The notes: a model not told the origin generated them from the sequence alone. A stretch of 64,000 nt of DNA from Pseudomonas sp. Bc-h (GCF_002080045.1 NZ_MUIN01000003.1:255501-319500); one strand, 5' to 3'. Shown: positions 1 to 10,914, counted from the stretch's first letter. Numbers and translations are program-made.

Positions 1-18
1 TGTCGCAAAATCAAGGTT

Positions 19-762
19 TCAACGTTTATCCAGGGAATAAACGAAGGGTGCGACCACTTCCAGCGTGCCATTGTTGAGCAATTCGGCCGGTGGTTTAGGC
101 AATGGCTGGGCGCGACGAATCATTTCCAGCGTGGCCCGGTCCAGCGCCGCGCTCCCCGATCCGCCCGCGATTTCGTACGACAACACGCGGCCTTCACCAT
201 CCACGACGAAGCGCAGACGGTTGATGCCTTGCATGCCACGACGACGAGCGTCTTCCGGATAGCGCTTGAACTTGCTCAGGTGACGCAACAGATCACCCTG
301 CCAACTTGGCAGTGCGGTGCTCGGAGGCGATGGCGGAGCCTGTTCCGGTGCGGCTGATTTTTCAGGCTTTGCGTTGGACGGCGGAGTGTCTACCGGTTTT
401 TCGTCGGCAGGCTTCTCTTCCTTCGGCGGCTCGACCTTTTTTACAGGCTTGGGCGGCTGCGGTTTAGGCTTTGGCTTCACCGGTTTGGGGATGGCGATTT
501 CCGGCTTCGGCGCTTCGGCGATTGGCGGAATCGGCAGCTGTTCTTCCGGTGCGGGTGGCTGCGGTGGCTGAACCACTTTTGGTGGGGGCGGCGGAGCTGG
601 CTCGGGTAGCGGGGCCAGCTCGATCATCATCGCGGCGGGTGGCAGCTCGATAGCCTGCGAGGCGGGCCAGCGCAGTGCGACGATAATCGCAACGGCATGT
701 ACCGCCAGCACCAACAACAGACTACCGCTATAGCGCGTCAGTTTTTGGCGCGTATTGATCAT
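19..762 (-). CDS. tonB: TonB energy transducer
   Basis: Energy-coupling protein that passes proton-motive force from ExbBD to outer-membrane TonB-dependent receptors. The 247-aa product has one N-terminal membrane anchor (about residues 12-32), a long Pro/Lys-rich periplasmic spacer (about 45-150, with Lys-Pro and Pro-Pro repeats) and a C-terminal TonB domain with the YPEDARRRGMQG segment. Its ATG overlaps the exbD stop codon (ATGA), so it is the last gene of exbB-exbD-tonB and probably translationally coupled. Which of several pseudomonad TonB paralogues it is cannot be decided from sequence alone. Confidence 0.93.
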   Translation of the reverse strand: MINTRQKLTRYSGSLLLVLAVHAVAIIVALRWPASQAIELPPAAMMIELAPLPEPAPPPPPKVVQPPQPPAPEEQLPIPPIAEAPKPEIAIPKPVKPKPKPQPPKPVKKVEPPKEEKPADEKPVDTPPSNAKPEKSAAPEQAPPSPPSTALPSWQGDLLRHLSKFKRYPEDARRRGMQGINRLRFVVDGEGRVLSYEIAGGSGSAALDRATLEMIRRAQPLPKPPAELLNNGTLEVVAPFVYSLDKR

Positions 763-1184
763 TTCTTACCAACCGTCTCGAGACCAACCAGACCGACTTT
801 CAGGTAACCGGCGCCGCGCAGGACGTTCATCACTTCCATCAGGTCGCCGTAATCGACACCTTTGTCAGCCTGGAAGAAAATCGTCGTGTCTTTCTTGCCT
901 TTGGTCTTGGCATCGAGCACCGCACCGAGCTGCTCACGGGCGACCTTGTTGTCGCCCAGGTACAGGCTCTGGTCTGCCTTGACGCTCAGAAAGATCGGTT
1001 TTTCGGGTCGGGGCGCCGGTTTCGCCGTAGAGGCGGGCAGGTCGACCTTGATGTCCACCGTTGCCAGAGGCGCCGCCACCATGAAGATGATCAGCAGCAC
1101 CAACATGACGTCGATGAACGGCGTCACGTTGATTTCGTGGTTCTCGGCGAGATCGTCGCCACCCTCGTTAAGATGCAGGCCCAT
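759..1184 (-). CDS. exbD: ExbD, TonB-system proton channel subunit
   Basis: 141-aa inner-membrane protein with one transmembrane helix. The conserved pore aspartate lies in INVTPFIDVMLVLLIIFMV near residue 25, followed by a periplasmic domain ending in the typical VGLVGLETV. It forms the proton channel with ExbB and drives TonB. Its ATG is three bases after the exbB stop and its stop overlaps the tonB start, a tight three-gene operon. The length is normal for the family. Confidence 0.95.
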   Translation of the reverse strand: MGLHLNEGGDDLAENHEINVTPFIDVMLVLLIIFMVAAPLATVDIKVDLPASTAKPAPRPEKPIFLSVKADQSLYLGDNKVAREQLGAVLDAKTKGKKDTTIFFQADKGVDYGDLMEVMNVLRGAGYLKVGLVGLETVGKK

Positions 1185-1187
1185 GGT

Positions 1188-2168
1188 TTACCCCATTTTT
1201 ACCATGTGCGGCTGTTGACCACGGTCGGCGGCAGGCTGGTGATCCAGGTCGCGGCTGACGAGCAACAGAACTTGAGCCGAGGCATCGGACACTTGCGCCT
1301 TGTAGCCAGCGATGGAGCGGGCGAAGACGTTGTAGATCACGACAGCGGGAATTGCGGCGACCAGGCCCAGTGCCGTAGCCAGCAGGGCTTCGGCGATGCC
1401 GGGAGCAACGACAGCAAGGTTGGTGGTTTGGGTCTTGGCGATACCGATGAAGCTGTTCATGATGCCCCACACGGTGCCGAACAGGCCCACGAATGGCGCG
1501 GTGGAACCGATGGTGGCGAGAACGCCGGTGCCCATGCTCATGTTGCGACCGCAGGCGGCAACCAGGCGCTCGAGGCGGAAGCTGACACGCTCCTTGATGC
1601 CTTCACGCTCGCGGCTATTGACCGACAGGCGCATTTCTTCCAGAGCATCGTGAACCAGCAGATTGGCCAGGGTGCCTTCCTTCTTGGCACTGGCGCTGGC
1701 TTCGTCCAGAGTACGTGCGCGCTTGAGTGCAGCAATTTCGCCCTTCAGGCGACGTTTGGCACCCAGCAGCTCGAAGCCTTTGGCGATCCAGATAGTCCAG
1801 GTGATGATCGAGGCGATGGCGAGACCGATCATCACGGCTTTGACGACGATATCGGCGTTCTTGTACATGCCCCACGGCGACAGGTCGTGGGACATGCCCA
1901 GCGTATTGTCTTCGGCGATGGCATCGATCGAGTCGGTCGGCGCAGGTGCAGCGGGGTCCTGAACGGCAGGCGCAGCGGTGGTGTCAACCGGTGTGGCGGC
2001 TGGCGCCGGAGCTGCGGATTGCGCTGCAGGGGTCTGCGCAGGGGCAGTAGAGTCGGCGAGCGCGACAGGCGTCAGCATCAGGCTGAACAGGACGGCGGCA
2101 ATGGCGCGTCCTGCACCTGGCAGACCTGAAGACGAGATTGACGAAGCGGGGGTTTGAATAGGTGTCAT
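1188..2168 (-). CDS. exbB: ExbB, TonB-system proton channel subunit
   Basis: 326-aa MotA/TolQ/ExbB-family protein. It is longer than E. coli ExbB because of an N-terminal signal-like helix (about residues 20-38) followed by an Ala/Pro-rich stretch (about 40-80), a pattern seen in Pseudomonas ExbB. Three further membrane segments follow. The C-terminal helices hold the family motif GLFGTVWGIMNSF and the AEALLATALGLVAAIPAV pore helix. First gene of the operon with exbD and tonB; iron-dependent control is expected from the family. Confidence 0.95.
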   Translation of the reverse strand: MTPIQTPASSISSSGLPGAGRAIAAVLFSLMLTPVALADSTAPAQTPAAQSAAPAPAATPVDTTAAPAVQDPAAPAPTDSIDAIAEDNTLGMSHDLSPWGMYKNADIVVKAVMIGLAIASIITWTIWIAKGFELLGAKRRLKGEIAALKRARTLDEASASAKKEGTLANLLVHDALEEMRLSVNSREREGIKERVSFRLERLVAACGRNMSMGTGVLATIGSTAPFVGLFGTVWGIMNSFIGIAKTQTTNLAVVAPGIAEALLATALGLVAAIPAVVIYNVFARSIAGYKAQVSDASAQVLLLVSRDLDHQPAADRGQQPHMVKMG

Positions 2169-2255
2169 GCTGGCCCGACCTGATATGAAAAAGGTGTTTC
2201 GTTCTGAAGGCGTCGCGCTGGCGCGAGGCGAGCGGAGAAGAACAAAGGGTCGACA

Positions 2256-2278
2256 TTATTGCAAGTAATTCTTGTTAA
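2256..2278. promoter_or_regulatory. possible Fur-type site upstream of exbB
   Basis: An AT-rich imperfect dyad (ATTATTGCAAGTAATTCTTG) lies about 90 bases upstream of exbB. It only partly resembles the 19-bp Fur consensus. The call rests mostly on the known iron control of exbBD-tonB operons. Confidence 0.22.
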
Positions 2279-2380
2279 CAAAAGTAATAGAGTCTCTTTT
2301 TTTACCAGGCGCACGGCCCGACGGTCGTTTTTCAGCCCTGTTTTGTTGGTTCAAACCTACTTTTGATGTGGAGATTGGTC

Positions 2381-3238
2381 ATGGCTACACCGTCTGTTCT
2401 GATTGCTGGATGTGGTGACATTGGAGGGCGCCTCGCTTCGCAACTGTTGCCTCAGGGATGGACGGTGTACGGCTTGCGCAGAAGTGTGGCGAAGTTACCG
2501 CCAGGCGTGATCGGGGTCAGCGGCGATCTCTTCGACGCGCGCATGCCTGCGCAATGGCCAGAGGGCCGAATCGATTATCTGGTGTATTGCGCAACGCCGA
2601 CAGTGCGCGATGAGGCGGGTTATCGCGCGGCTTATACAGAAGGATTACGGCACGTGCTCGCCTGGACAGAGCGCAGCGGCCAGAAGCCGAAACGCATTCT
2701 GTTCGTCTCAAGCAGCAGCGTTTACGGGCAACAGCAGGGCGAGTGGGTCGACGAAGCCTCGCCCGCCGATGCGTCGGGTTTTTCCGGGCAAGTGATGCGC
2801 GAGGCTGAAAAGGTGGCGCTCAGCAGCGATGTGCCTGCGACCGTCGTCAGGCTCACCGGCATCTACGGGCCAGGACGCAGTGACCTGATGAACCGCGTGC
2901 GTCAGGGTTACAGCGTCGCCGTTGAACCGCCGCTGTATGGCAACCGTATCCACGCTGATGATGCGGCGGGCCTGTTGGCGTTTTTGCTTCAAGCAGAGGC
3001 CGGTGGCGTGGCGCTGGATGATTGCTATATCGGTGTCGACGACGCCCCGGCGCCTTTGGCCGAGGTGGTTGACTGGATGCGAGAGCGGCTGGGTGTCACG
3101 CAGTGGTCCGATGAGCACAGCGTCAGGCGTGCGGGTAGCAAGCGTTGCAGCAATGCCCGAGCCAAAGCGCTGGGTTGGGCGCCGCGTTATGCGAGTTACA
3201 GAGAAGGGTATGAGGCGATGTTGGCGCAGGTCGATTGA
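2381..3238 (+). CDS. NAD(P)-dependent SDR/epimerase family protein, YeeZ-like
   Basis: A 285-aa extended short-chain dehydrogenase/epimerase-type protein. The N-terminal Rossmann loop is IAGCGDIGGRLASQL (GxGxxG), a VSSSSVYGQQQG segment gives the Ser and Tyr of the active site, and GIYGPGRSD follows. I place the start at the ATG at 2381, which has GGAG at a normal distance, rather than the in-frame TTG 18 bases upstream. It stands alone, divergent from exbB. Substrate unknown. Confidence 0.8.
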   Translation: MATPSVLIAGCGDIGGRLASQLLPQGWTVYGLRRSVAKLPPGVIGVSGDLFDARMPAQWPEGRIDYLVYCATPTVRDEAGYRAAYTEGLRHVLAWTERSGQKPKRILFVSSSSVYGQQQGEWVDEASPADASGFSGQVMREAEKVALSSDVPATVVRLTGIYGPGRSDLMNRVRQGYSVAVEPPLYGNRIHADDAAGLLAFLLQAEAGGVALDDCYIGVDDAPAPLAEVVDWMRERLGVTQWSDEHSVRRAGSKRCSNARAKALGWAPRYASYREGYEAMLAQVD

Positions 3239-3257
3239 AGCGCTGGTGCGCCCCCAT

Positions 3258-3322
3258 GGCAATTCGGCTTGCCGGCAGTGGCGTTTTCGCAATCGCCACC
3301 GCCCGCAAGCCGGACTGCTACA
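3258..3322. repeat. REP palindrome pair (family A)
   Basis: Two inverted REP cores, CGGCTTGCCGGCAGTGGCG and its partner ending AAGCCGGACTGCTAC, flank a short AT-rich centre. The same core recurs at 23155-23220 and, degraded, at 18494-18558. This is the usual pseudomonad REPIN arrangement, and it fills the gap between two convergent genes. Confidence 0.75.
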
Positions 3323-3355
3323 GAGCGTTCATCCGACAGCCAGAGGTGTGGCCGT

Positions 3356-4099
3356 TCAGTTCTTTTCCAGCACCCAATGCCGCTCGCCCGGGCGCAGGTC
3401 CGGCATTTCGGTTGCCTGAGCGTTGTTCACAGCCTGGAAGATTTCCAGCTGTTTACCCTGGCGTACGAAGACCCAAGGGTTACCGCGTTCGCTTTTCTCC
3501 AGCCACATGCTGTCGTACTCGCCGCTCATGGCGGCACAATCGCCCGCCAGACACAGCGCGTAGCGATCATTTCCAGGCAGGCCGGTCACGCTGCCGTCTG
3601 GCTGGAACTCAACGACACTGCCTTGGCCGTCGCCATTGACGATGGTCCATTTGCCGCCGAGGTACGCGCTGTAAAGCGCCCGCTCGAAGCTGGTGCCCGG
3701 TTGTGCGCCTGCTGGGGCCGCTTGTTTGGGTATCTTGAAGTGCTGTTCGGGGCCAGAATCGCTGGCGCTCTGAACCAACTCATCACTATTCAGTTTCAAC
3801 TCGTCCGACGCGCTGCCGTAGACGTTCACTTTCCACGAGCCGTCCGGGTCTTTTGCGACCTTGCCTTCAGTGAGTTCAAAGCCGTTGTAAGACGTGGCCT
3901 GACCGGCCGCCGTATTGATGTTCCATTCCAGCGTTGGCCCGTACGCAAGCAGCGACTGGCGCAGATTTCCGCCTTCGGCTGCGGCATCGATGGCGGCCTG
4001 GTTGATCCAGACGCCGTCAGGTGTTTTGTTCGAATGGCTGGCACAGCCGCTCAGTAGCGCGGCCAACAGCGAGAGGGCGAACGCGACGCGCATATGCAT
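3356..4099 (-). CDS. putative lipoprotein
   Basis: A 247-aa exported lipoprotein. The N-terminus MHMRVAFALSLLAALLSGC is a signal peptide ending in a lipobox with Cys at about residue 19. The start at 4099 is chosen because AAGGA lies just upstream; a longer frame extends to 4219 but would overlap the neighbouring RidA gene. The mature part contains a GVWINQAAIDAAAEGG segment and a C-terminal half with paired cysteines (ALCLAGDCAAM) that looks like a small beta-barrel. I do not recognise a characterised function. Confidence 0.7.
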   Translation of the reverse strand: MHMRVAFALSLLAALLSGCASHSNKTPDGVWINQAAIDAAAEGGNLRQSLLAYGPTLEWNINTAAGQATSYNGFELTEGKVAKDPDGSWKVNVYGSASDELKLNSDELVQSASDSGPEQHFKIPKQAAPAGAQPGTSFERALYSAYLGGKWTIVNGDGQGSVVEFQPDGSVTGLPGNDRYALCLAGDCAAMSGEYDSMWLEKSERGNPWVFVRQGKQLEIFQAVNNAQATEMPDLRPGERHWVLEKN

Positions 4100-4160
4100 G
4101 CGGAGTCCTTCCTTTGCTCTGAGAGGATGGCGGAGCGGGGGTATGCGCTCCGCGGGCGAT

Positions 4161-4541
4161 TTACTCGATGACCAGCACGGCGTCCATTTCGACCGTGGCG
4201 CCTTTTGGCAATGCAGCAACGCCGATAGCGGCGCGCGCCGGGTAAGGCTGGTCGAAGTAGCGGCCCATGATCTCGTTGACCTTGGCGAAGTGGCTCAGGT
4301 CGGTCAGGAAGATGTTCAGCTTGACGATGTCCTTGAACGAGCCGCCCGCTGCTTCAGCGACAGCTTTCAGGTTCTCGAAGACCTGTACGGTCTGGGCTTC
4401 GAAGCCTTCGACCAGTTCCATGGTTTTCGGGTCCAGCGGGATCTGGCCTGACATGTAGACGGTATTGCCAGCTTTGATCGCCTGAGAATACGTGCCGATG
4501 GCGGCAGGGGCTTTGTCGCTGGAGATGACGGTCTTGCTCAT
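4161..4541 (-). CDS. ridA: RidA family reactive imine deaminase
   Basis: 126-aa YjgF/Rid protein that hydrolyses reactive enamines/imines such as 2-aminoacrylate in the cytoplasm. The family signature is complete: [23 protein letters not shown] near the N-terminus, a conserved Arg in [20 protein letters not shown] and a C-terminal Glu (AVLVIE). It sits 24 bases downstream of spoT, the usual pseudomonad position. A second Rid protein is encoded at 31800. Confidence 0.93.
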   Translation of the reverse strand: MSKTVISSDKAPAAIGTYSQAIKAGNTVYMSGQIPLDPKTMELVEGFEAQTVQVFENLKAVAEAAGGSFKDIVKLNIFLTDLSHFAKVNEIMGRYFDQPYPARAAIGVAALPKGATVEMDAVLVIE

Positions 4542-4565
4542 GAAGAACTCCTGTTGGCGGTTTGA

Positions 4566-6674
4566 CTACGCGCGCATCCGGGTGATGCGAATCACCCCGG
4601 TCAGGGCGCGCAGTTTCTTGATCACACGGGCCAGATGCACGCGGTCGTGCACGCTGACCACCAGTTGGACCACGCTGATACGACCATCGCGTTCGTCCAT
4701 GCTGATTTTCTCGATGTTGCCGTCTGCCGCGTTGACGCTGCTGGCCAGCAAGGCGATAAGCCCGCGTTGGTGTTCCAGCTCGACCCGCAGCTCGACATTG
4801 AATTCGCCAGTGACGTCCTTGGCCCAGGAAAGCTGGATGCATTTTTCCGGGTTGTGGCGGATTTCGCTGATATTGCGGCAGTTGTCCAGGTGCACGACCA
4901 TGCCTTTGCCCGCAGACAGGTGGCCGACGATCGGGTCGCCCGGAATCGGCGTACAGCATTTGGCATAGCTGAGCACCAGACCTTCGGTACCACGAATCGC
5001 CAGTGGTCCTTCGGCGCTCGGCAGTTCTTCGCCTTCACTTGCCAGCAAGCGGCGGGCGACGACATAGGCCATGCGGTTGCCCAGGCCGATGTCTTCGAGG
5101 AGGTCTTCTATGACCTCGACCCGGTATTCGGCGAGGATCAGTTGCAGGCGCTCGTTCGGGATTTTCTCCACACTGCTGTCGAAGCCGTTCAATACCTTGT
5201 TGAGCAGGCGCTCGCCTAGATTGATCGACTCTGAACGTCGTTGCAGCTTGAGTGCGTGACGAATGTGGGTGCGCGCCTTGCCGGTGACGACGAAATTGAG
5301 CCACGCCGGGTTGGGGCGCGCCCCTGGCGCACTGACGATTTCCACTGTCGAACCGCTTTGCAGAGGTTCGGATAGCGGCGCCAGACGACGATTGATCCGA
5401 CACGCAATGCAACTGTTGCCGACGTCGGTATGGACCGCGTACGCGAAGTCCACCGCCGTGGAGCCTTTGGGTAGCTCCATGATCCGGCCCTTGGGCGTGA
5501 ATACGTAGACCTCGTCCGGGAACAGGTCGATCTTCACGCTCTCGATGAATTCCAGGGAGTTGCCAGCGCGTTGCTGCATTTCCAGCACGCCCTTGACCCA
5601 CTGGCGGGCGCGCGCGTGAGTGCCCTTGGGCTGCTCGTCGCCAGAAGATTTGTACAGCCAGTGCGCCGCAATGCCGTTATTGGCCATCTCTTCCATCTCG
5701 CGGGTGCGGATCTGGATTTCGATGGGCACACCATGCATACCGAACAGCGTGGTGTGCAACGACTGATAGCCGTTGGCCTTGGGAATCGCGATGTAGTCCT
5801 TGAAGCGGCCGGGGAGAGGCTTGTACAAATTATGCACAGCGCCCAGCACCCGGTAGCAGGTATCGACCTTGTCGACGATGATCCGGAACGCATAGACGTC
5901 CATGATTTCGTTAAAGGCCCGACGCTTACCGCGCATCTTCTTGTAGATGCCGTAGAGGTGCTTCTGCCGCCCGCTGACTTCGCCCTCGATACCGTCGACA
6001 GCGAGACAATGGCTCAGGGACTCTTCGATCTTGTTGACCAGTTCCTTGCGGTTGCCGCGTGCGCGCTTGACGGCCTGACCGATGCGTGAGGAGCGCATTG
6101 GGTACATGGCCTTGAAACCCAGGTCTTCGAATTCGATACGCACGCTGTGCATGCCGAGGCGATTGGCGATGGGGGCGTAGATTTCGAGGGTTTCCTTGGC
6201 GATGCGCCGGCGTTTCTCGCCGGACAGCACTTCCAGGGTGCGCATGTTGTGCAGGCGGTCGGCGAGCTTGACCAGGATCACGCGAATGTCGCGGGCCATG
6301 GCCATGGCCATTTTCTGGAAGTTTTCGGCTTGCGCTTCGGCCTTGGTCTCGAAGTTCATCTGGGTCAGTTTGCTGACCCCGTCGACCAGTTCGGCCACGG
6401 TTTCGCCGAACTGCGCACAGAGCGCTTCCTTGGCGATGCCGGTGTCTTCGATGACGTCATGCAGCATCGCGGCCATCAGGCTCTGATGGTCCATGTGCAT
6501 GTCGGCAAGGATATTGGCCACCGCCAGCGGATGCGTGACGTAGGCTTCGCCGCTACGACGGCGCTGGCCGTCGTGGGCTTGTTCGGCGTAGAAGTACGCT
6601 CGGCGAACCAGATTGACCTGGTCTTTGCCGAGGTAGGTCGACAGGCGATCGGCGAGGGCGTCTATGCTCGGCAA
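4566..6674 (-). CDS. spoT: SpoT bifunctional (p)ppGpp synthetase/hydrolase
   Basis: 702-aa RelA/SpoT homologue that makes and hydrolyses (p)ppGpp. Order of domains: HD hydrolase with the intact H72-D73...E76-D77 motif (MLHDVIEDTG), synthetase domain (about 230-350, YQSLHTTLFG), TGS (about 385-445), and C-terminal ACT (about 625-702). The HD motif indicates hydrolase activity. The start is TTG at 6674, supported by AGGAG eight bases upstream and normal family length. It lies downstream of gmk and rpoZ on the same strand, as in E. coli and Pseudomonas. Confidence 0.97.
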   Translation of the reverse strand: MPSIDALADRLSTYLGKDQVNLVRRAYFYAEQAHDGQRRRSGEAYVTHPLAVANILADMHMDHQSLMAAMLHDVIEDTGIAKEALCAQFGETVAELVDGVSKLTQMNFETKAEAQAENFQKMAMAMARDIRVILVKLADRLHNMRTLEVLSGEKRRRIAKETLEIYAPIANRLGMHSVRIEFEDLGFKAMYPMRSSRIGQAVKRARGNRKELVNKIEESLSHCLAVDGIEGEVSGRQKHLYGIYKKMRGKRRAFNEIMDVYAFRIIVDKVDTCYRVLGAVHNLYKPLPGRFKDYIAIPKANGYQSLHTTLFGMHGVPIEIQIRTREMEEMANNGIAAHWLYKSSGDEQPKGTHARARQWVKGVLEMQQRAGNSLEFIESVKIDLFPDEVYVFTPKGRIMELPKGSTAVDFAYAVHTDVGNSCIACRINRRLAPLSEPLQSGSTVEIVSAPGARPNPAWLNFVVTGKARTHIRHALKLQRRSESINLGERLLNKVLNGFDSSVEKIPNERLQLILAEYRVEVIEDLLEDIGLGNRMAYVVARRLLASEGEELPSAEGPLAIRGTEGLVLSYAKCCTPIPGDPIVGHLSAGKGMVVHLDNCRNISEIRHNPEKCIQLSWAKDVTGEFNVELRVELEHQRGLIALLASSVNAADGNIEKISMDERDGRISVVQLVVSVHDRVHLARVIKKLRALTGVIRITRMRA

Positions 6675-6734
6675 GAGATGACTCCTTGCCGATGGCTTTG
6701 ACCCTGCGCCTTGCTACGTCGACCGGGCATAGGC

Positions 6735-6998
6735 TTAGACGGCCTCGTTGGACTCGTCCTCGAACGCAGCGAACAGTGGTTCATCTTCAACGATTTCAGC
6801 TTCTGCAATGACGGCGTAATCCATCAGGCCAGCTGCGATTTCGCGCAGGGCAACAACGGTAGGCTTGTCGTTTTCCCAGGCCAGCTTTGGCTCTTTGCCG
6901 CCGGTCGCCAGTTGACGCGAGCGCTTGGTGGCGAGCATGACCAGCTCAAAGCGGTTATCTACATGTTCCAGGCAGTCTTCAACGGTCACGCGGGCCAT
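6735..6998 (-). CDS. rpoZ: RNA polymerase omega subunit
   Basis: 87-aa omega subunit that stabilises RNA polymerase assembly. [20 protein letters not shown] at the N-terminus is the family signature. A longer open frame reaches 7079, but the ATG at 6998 has GAGGAA upstream and gives the known length. Located between gmk and spoT. Confidence 0.97.
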   Translation of the reverse strand: MARVTVEDCLEHVDNRFELVMLATKRSRQLATGGKEPKLAWENDKPTVVALREIAAGLMDYAVIAEAEIVEDEPLFAAFEDESNEAV

Positions 6999-7062
6999 GG
7001 GTATTCCTCGTAGCAAATGCGTATGCGCGGTGCCCGGATGGGCGAGCGGACTCGGTAGTTTA

Positions 7063-7102
7063 CAAGCGCCAGCCCACAAGCTTCAAGCGCCAACCCACCA
7101 GC
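7063..7102. repeat. short tandem direct repeat, gmk-rpoZ gap
   Basis: Two 19-base copies with two differences (CAAGCGCCAGCCCACAAGC and CAAGCGCCAACCCACCAGC) with a 21-base period in the 140-base spacer. Similar CAAGC-rich repeats are common in pseudomonad spacers; no gene is visible here. Confidence 0.5.
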
Positions 7103-7138
7103 GGTCGGCTTTTAACTTGAAGGCTGACAGCTTTTACG

Positions 7139-8636
<1,498 letters not shown>

Positions 8637-8940
8637 GGGAATTACCTCTGTAAAGTCAGGCGTTGTAGTTAGCCTGCGAGGGACGATGTTCTGCCCAGAT
8701 GAAAGTCGTAAAGAACCGACAGGCTATAAAGGCGCAAGATTGTAGCTCAGTGCAGGGTGTGCGCCCAAATGCTGCAATGCCGCACTGATTGAAGGATGTC
8801 ACTGCTTTGTTTGTAAGGTAGTGCCATTTTCGACACGGGCACAGGTGCCAGTGGTCATCGATGGATCATTAGATGTCCCCAGCGCGAGCTTGCGCCTCTA
8901 TAATGCTCGTCAGTTTTCCGTCTCAGTACAGGTATCCCAG
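8637..8940 (+). promoter_or_regulatory. yicC-rph intergenic region with candidate rph -10
   Basis: This 304-base divergent spacer contains no convincing gene. A consensus-like TATAAT is at 8899-8904, 36 bases before the rph ATG, but no good -35 hexamer is seen 16-18 bases upstream of it. A long in-frame GTG extension of rph through this region is not credible. Confidence 0.4.
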
Positions 8941-9663
8941 ATGAAACGTCCAAGTGGTCGCGCTGCCGATCAGCTCCGCTCGATCCGCATCACCCGCAAC
9001 TACACCAAGCACGCCGAAGGGTCTGTACTGGTCGAGTTCGGCGACACCAAGGTGATCTGCACCGTCAGCGTCGAAAACGGCGTGCCGCGCTTTCTCAAGG
9101 GTCAGGGCCAAGGCTGGCTGACCGCCGAATACGGCATGCTGCCGCGCGCGACGGGCGAGCGTAACCAGCGCGAAGCCAGCCGTGGCAAACAGGGCGGTCG
9201 TACCCTTGAGATCCAGCGTCTGATCGGTCGTTCCCTGCGCGCCGCGCTGGACATGTCCAAGCTGGGCGACGTCACGCTGTATGTCGATTGCGACGTGATT
9301 CAGGCCGATGGCGGGACTCGCACCGCCTCGATCACCGGTGCCATGGTTGCGCTCGTCGATGCGCTGAAAACCATCAAGAAGCGCGGCGGCCTGAAAGGCG
9401 GCGATCCGCTCAAGCAAATGATCGCCGCAGTTTCGGTGGGGATGTACCAGGGCGAGCCAGTGCTTGATCTCGACTACCTGGAAGACTCGGCAGCCGAGAC
9501 CGATCTCAACGTGGTGATGACCAGCGCTGGCGGTTTCATTGAAGTGCAGGGCACTGCCGAAGGCGCGCCGTTCCAGCCTGAAGAGCTGAACGCGATGCTG
9601 GCGCTGGCCCAGAAAGGCATGAACGAGATCTTCGAATTGCAGAAGGCGGCACTGGCCGACTGA
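8941..9663 (+). CDS. rph: ribonuclease PH
   Basis: 240-aa phosphorolytic 3'-5' exoribonuclease that trims tRNA 3' ends. It starts [20 protein letters not shown], has [20 protein letters not shown] (about 74-93) with the phosphate-binding Arg, and [18 protein letters not shown]. The length equals other proteobacterial RNase PH. ATG at 8941 is chosen over an upstream GTG because homology begins there. Confidence 0.97.
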   Translation: MKRPSGRAADQLRSIRITRNYTKHAEGSVLVEFGDTKVICTVSVENGVPRFLKGQGQGWLTAEYGMLPRATGERNQREASRGKQGGRTLEIQRLIGRSLRAALDMSKLGDVTLYVDCDVIQADGGTRTASITGAMVALVDALKTIKKRGGLKGGDPLKQMIAAVSVGMYQGEPVLDLDYLEDSAAETDLNVVMTSAGGFIEVQGTAEGAPFQPEELNAMLALAQKGMNEIFELQKAALAD

Positions 9664-9712
9664 CTGCTGATCACACGACCTGTTTCATTACCGCCAGTAC
9701 AGGGAGAGCACG

Positions 9713-10081
9713 ATGATCGATAGTCAGCCGCCACTACCAGTGCCGAGCAAGGAAGTCCGCCAGTGGGCCATGATGTGCCATTTCGCGGCGTTCTTCGGCC
9801 TGATCTTTCCCTTCGGTAACCTGCTGGGGCCGCTGATTGTCTGGCAACTGAAGAAAGAGACCGATCCGTACATCGATGCCCAGGGCAAGGAAGCCCTCAA
9901 CTTTCAGATCACTGTGGCCATCGCCGCGATGATCTGCTTTCTGCTGATGATCATCGTGATCGGTTTCCCATTGTTGATGCTGGTAGGTGTCGGCGCACTG
10001 GTGCTGACGATCATTGCCGGGGTCAAGGTCAACGACGGCATTGCCTATCGTTACCCCTTTACCTGGCGGTTGATCAAGTAA
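9713..10081 (+). CDS. DUF4870 domain membrane protein
   Basis: 122-aa small inner-membrane protein of the DUF4870 (Tic20-like) family. The pattern is EVRQWAMMCHFAAFFG, then a helix ending at GPLIVWQLKKE, the conserved GKEALNFQIT, and two close helices before the Tyr-Pro C-terminus (YPFTWRLIK). AGGGAGA lies upstream. It follows rph by 49 bases and ends in a strong terminator. Function unknown. Confidence 0.85.
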   Translation: MIDSQPPLPVPSKEVRQWAMMCHFAAFFGLIFPFGNLLGPLIVWQLKKETDPYIDAQGKEALNFQITVAIAAMICFLLMIIVIGFPLLMLVGVGALVLTIIAGVKVNDGIAYRYPFTWRLIK

Positions 10082-10093
10082 CGACGGAAAAAC

Positions 10094-10121
10094 AAAAGCC
10101 GACTTCGCGTCGGCTTTTTTT
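10094..10121. terminator. rho-independent terminator
   Basis: Stem GCCGAC/GTCGGC with loop TTCGC, flanked by A and T runs, so it could stop the DUF4870 transcript and the convergent crc transcript. Confidence 0.9.
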
Positions 10122-10134
10122 GAGCAACTGGACG

Positions 10135-10914
10135 TCAGATCGTCAACGTCCAGTCGTAGTCCACGATCAGCGGCGCGTGTTGCGAGAACCGCGGCTGGCG
10201 TGGCAGGCGTGCGCTGCGTACGAAACGGCGCAGGCCCGGGGTCAGCAGTTGATAATCGAACCGCCAGCCCAGATTCAGCATCTCGGCCTGCTCGTTATCC
10301 GGCCACCAGCTGTACTGGTCACCTTCACGGCTGACTTCGCGCAGGGCATCTACATACCCCATGTTGCCGACAATCTCGTCCATCCAGGCACGTTCAGGTG
10401 CCAGGAAGCCAGGAGATTGCTGGCTGTCACGCCAGTTCTTGATATCCAGCTTCTGCTGCGCAACATAGAGCGAGCCACAGTAAATGTACTCGCGACGTTT
10501 GCGCCGCTGCTTGTCCAGATACTTGCCGAAATCGTCCATGAGCTTGAACTTCTGGTTCAAGTCTTCATCGCCGTTCATCCCGGACGGGAGCAGCAAAGTT
10601 GCAATACTGACTTTATCGAAATCGGCCTGCAGGTATCGCCCGTAACGGTCGGCTGTTTCAAAGCCCAGACCGTTGATAACCGCCTTTGGTTGCAGCCGCG
10701 AGTAAAGCGCCACGCCACCTTGGGCAGGAACTTCGGCATCGCAGGCGTACAGGAAGTAGCCGTCCAGTTGGAAGGCTGGGTCGTCCAGTTCAAAGGCGGA
10801 GGCGCGGGTATCCTGAAGGCAGATGACGTCGGCATTCTGGGCTTGCAGCCAACTGAGCAAACCACGCTCGACTGCAGCCTGAATACCATTAACGTTCACA
10901 CTGATGATCCGCAT
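10135..10914 (-). CDS. crc: Catabolite repression control protein Crc
   Basis: 259-aa protein of the exonuclease III/EEP fold, the Hfq partner that represses translation of catabolic mRNAs during carbon catabolite repression in Pseudomonas. The sequence runs MRIISVNVNGIQAAVERGLL through EYIYCGSLYVAQQKLDIKNW to DYDWTLTI and matches my memory of Pseudomonas Crc nearly throughout. Start ATG at 10914, not the upstream frame at 10926. Crc proteins have lost nuclease activity despite the fold. Divergent from pyrE, the conserved location. Confidence 0.97.
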   Translation of the reverse strand: MRIISVNVNGIQAAVERGLLSWLQAQNADVICLQDTRASAFELDDPAFQLDGYFLYACDAEVPAQGGVALYSRLQPKAVINGLGFETADRYGRYLQADFDKVSIATLLLPSGMNGDEDLNQKFKLMDDFGKYLDKQRRKRREYIYCGSLYVAQQKLDIKNWRDSQQSPGFLAPERAWMDEIVGNMGYVDALREVSREGDQYSWWPDNEQAEMLNLGWRFDYQLLTPGLRRFVRSARLPRQPRFSQHAPLIVDYDWTLTI

